NCBI GenBank assembly: GCA_030447125.1
Contig: JAUJLZ010000077.1
Location: forward strand, 1-7,696
Direction of reading: 5' to 3'
Length of the DNA stretch: 7,696 nucleotides
DNA from: Acidimicrobiales bacterium
GTDB taxonomy: Bacteria; Actinomycetota; Acidimicrobiia; Acidimicrobiales; CADCSY01
Under the pieces are notes generated by a model, which was not told the origin of the DNA, made no database searches, and saw nothing but the letters and a program-made list of their open reading frames with translations. The position numbers were made by a program, and so were the translations under genes. Numbering within the stretch: the first letter of the stretch is position 1; the number at the start of each line of letters is the position of its first letter. This document shows, in pieces, positions 7,274-7,696 of the stretch.

Positions 7274-7696
7274 GAGGTGCTCCCCGCGGGCTCATCGGTG
7301 GTCGGACCCGGCGGCGGGCCCACCTCGTGAGCCGGCACCTGGACATCCCGGGGCGCCGGCTGCACGTAGGTGATGGTCTCGGGGGGCACCATGCCGAGGC
7401 GCTCGGTCGCGGCCGACACCACCCGCTCGGGAGCCTCGAGCGTGGCCACCTCCAAGCGCAGCGCCTGGTGCCGGGCCTGGACCTCGACCACCTGCTGTTC
7501 CAGCTCGTCGAGTCGGACCTGGGTCGACACGAGCACGGCGTTGACCCCAGCCAGGGCGAGGAGGGCGACGACGACCAGGACGGCGGCCACCGCCAGCAAC
7601 CGCCGGGCCCGTCGGCGCCGGACGGCAACCTCCAGACGAGCGTTGTCGACCAGACGGAGCCGGGGGCGGGCCGGCTCCCGACGGGCGGGTAGGCGG
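7240..7696 (-). CDS. ftsL: FtsL-like divisome protein, 5' end cut by the window edge
   Basis: This is a small bitopic membrane protein of the divisome; FtsL family members bridge to FtsI/FtsW and help activate septal synthesis. The frame is open to the right edge, giving at least 151 residues, so the true start is probably outside the window. The first internal start-like codon is a TTG at 7599, but it lies at the beginning of the membrane helix and would remove the basic cytoplasmic segment, so I do not favour it. Counting from the edge: residues 1-32 are arginine-rich (RRRRARR just before the membrane), about 33-55 form one hydrophobic helix, and about 60-90 have leucine-spaced coiled-coil character (LDELEQQ). 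Then comes the family-like AATERLGMVPPETITYV stretch and a proline-rich tail. The gene lies directly upstream of ftsI, the canonical ftsL position. Family assignment rests on architecture and position, since FtsL sequences diverge strongly. A generic FtsB/DivIC-type protein is the alternative. Confidence 0.8.
   Translation of the reverse strand, partial: RLPARREPARPRLRLVDNARLEVAVRRRRARRLLAVAAVLVVVALLALAGVNAVLVSTQVRLDELEQQVVEVQARHQALRLEVATLEAPERVVSAATERLGMVPPETITYVQPAPRDVQVPAHEVGPPPGPTTDEPAGSTSWGTVKPYLSR
7280..7285 (-). promoter_or_regulatory. Ribosome binding site favouring the GTG start of ftsI
   Basis: On the minus strand GGGGAG sits six bases before the GTG at 7273, a normal Shine-Dalgarno spacing. 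It lies inside the ftsL coding sequence. The competing TTG start at 7243 has no comparable purine run, so this site tips the choice toward GTG. Confidence 0.5.

Overview
The window comes from a high-GC bacterium. It holds the middle of a division and cell wall (dcw) cluster, all on the minus strand and read from right to left. The order is ftsL (5' end cut by the right edge), ftsI, murE, mraY, murD, ftsW. The MurE carries the DNPR signature for meso-diaminopimelate, so the peptidoglycan is predicted to be meso-DAP type. The high GC, the GTG and TTG starts, the FtsL with a basic N-terminus, and the FtsI with a long basic proline-rich cytoplasmic tail all suggest an actinobacterium. An Acidimicrobiia-like lineage is my best guess, but that is inference from general resemblance.

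Layout, in transcription order: 7696-7240 is the FtsL-type divisome protein. 7273-5189 is FtsI, the septal transpeptidase, whose start overlaps the end of ftsL. 5188-5153 is the only true gap between genes inside the block and holds two short palindromes. 5152-3716 is MurE. 3719-2685 is MraY. 2688-1333 is MurD. 1336-104 is FtsW. The junctions murE/mraY, mraY/murD and murD/ftsW are all 4-base stop-start overlaps (GTGA, ATGA, ATGA), so these genes are almost certainly one translationally coupled operon. The 103 bases at the left edge follow ftsW and contain no recognisable gene start, although murG is expected next.

Together the genes cover cytoplasmic stem-peptide assembly (MurD adds D-Glu, MurE adds meso-DAP), the first membrane step (MraY makes lipid I), and the septal synthase pair (FtsW polymerises, FtsI crosslinks), with FtsL as a divisome partner. 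The notable departure from the textbook order is that murF is missing between murE and mraY. I saw no mobile element, tRNA, rRNA or CRISPR, and nothing that looks like an undescribed system. This is largely an ordinary core region with a few local oddities.
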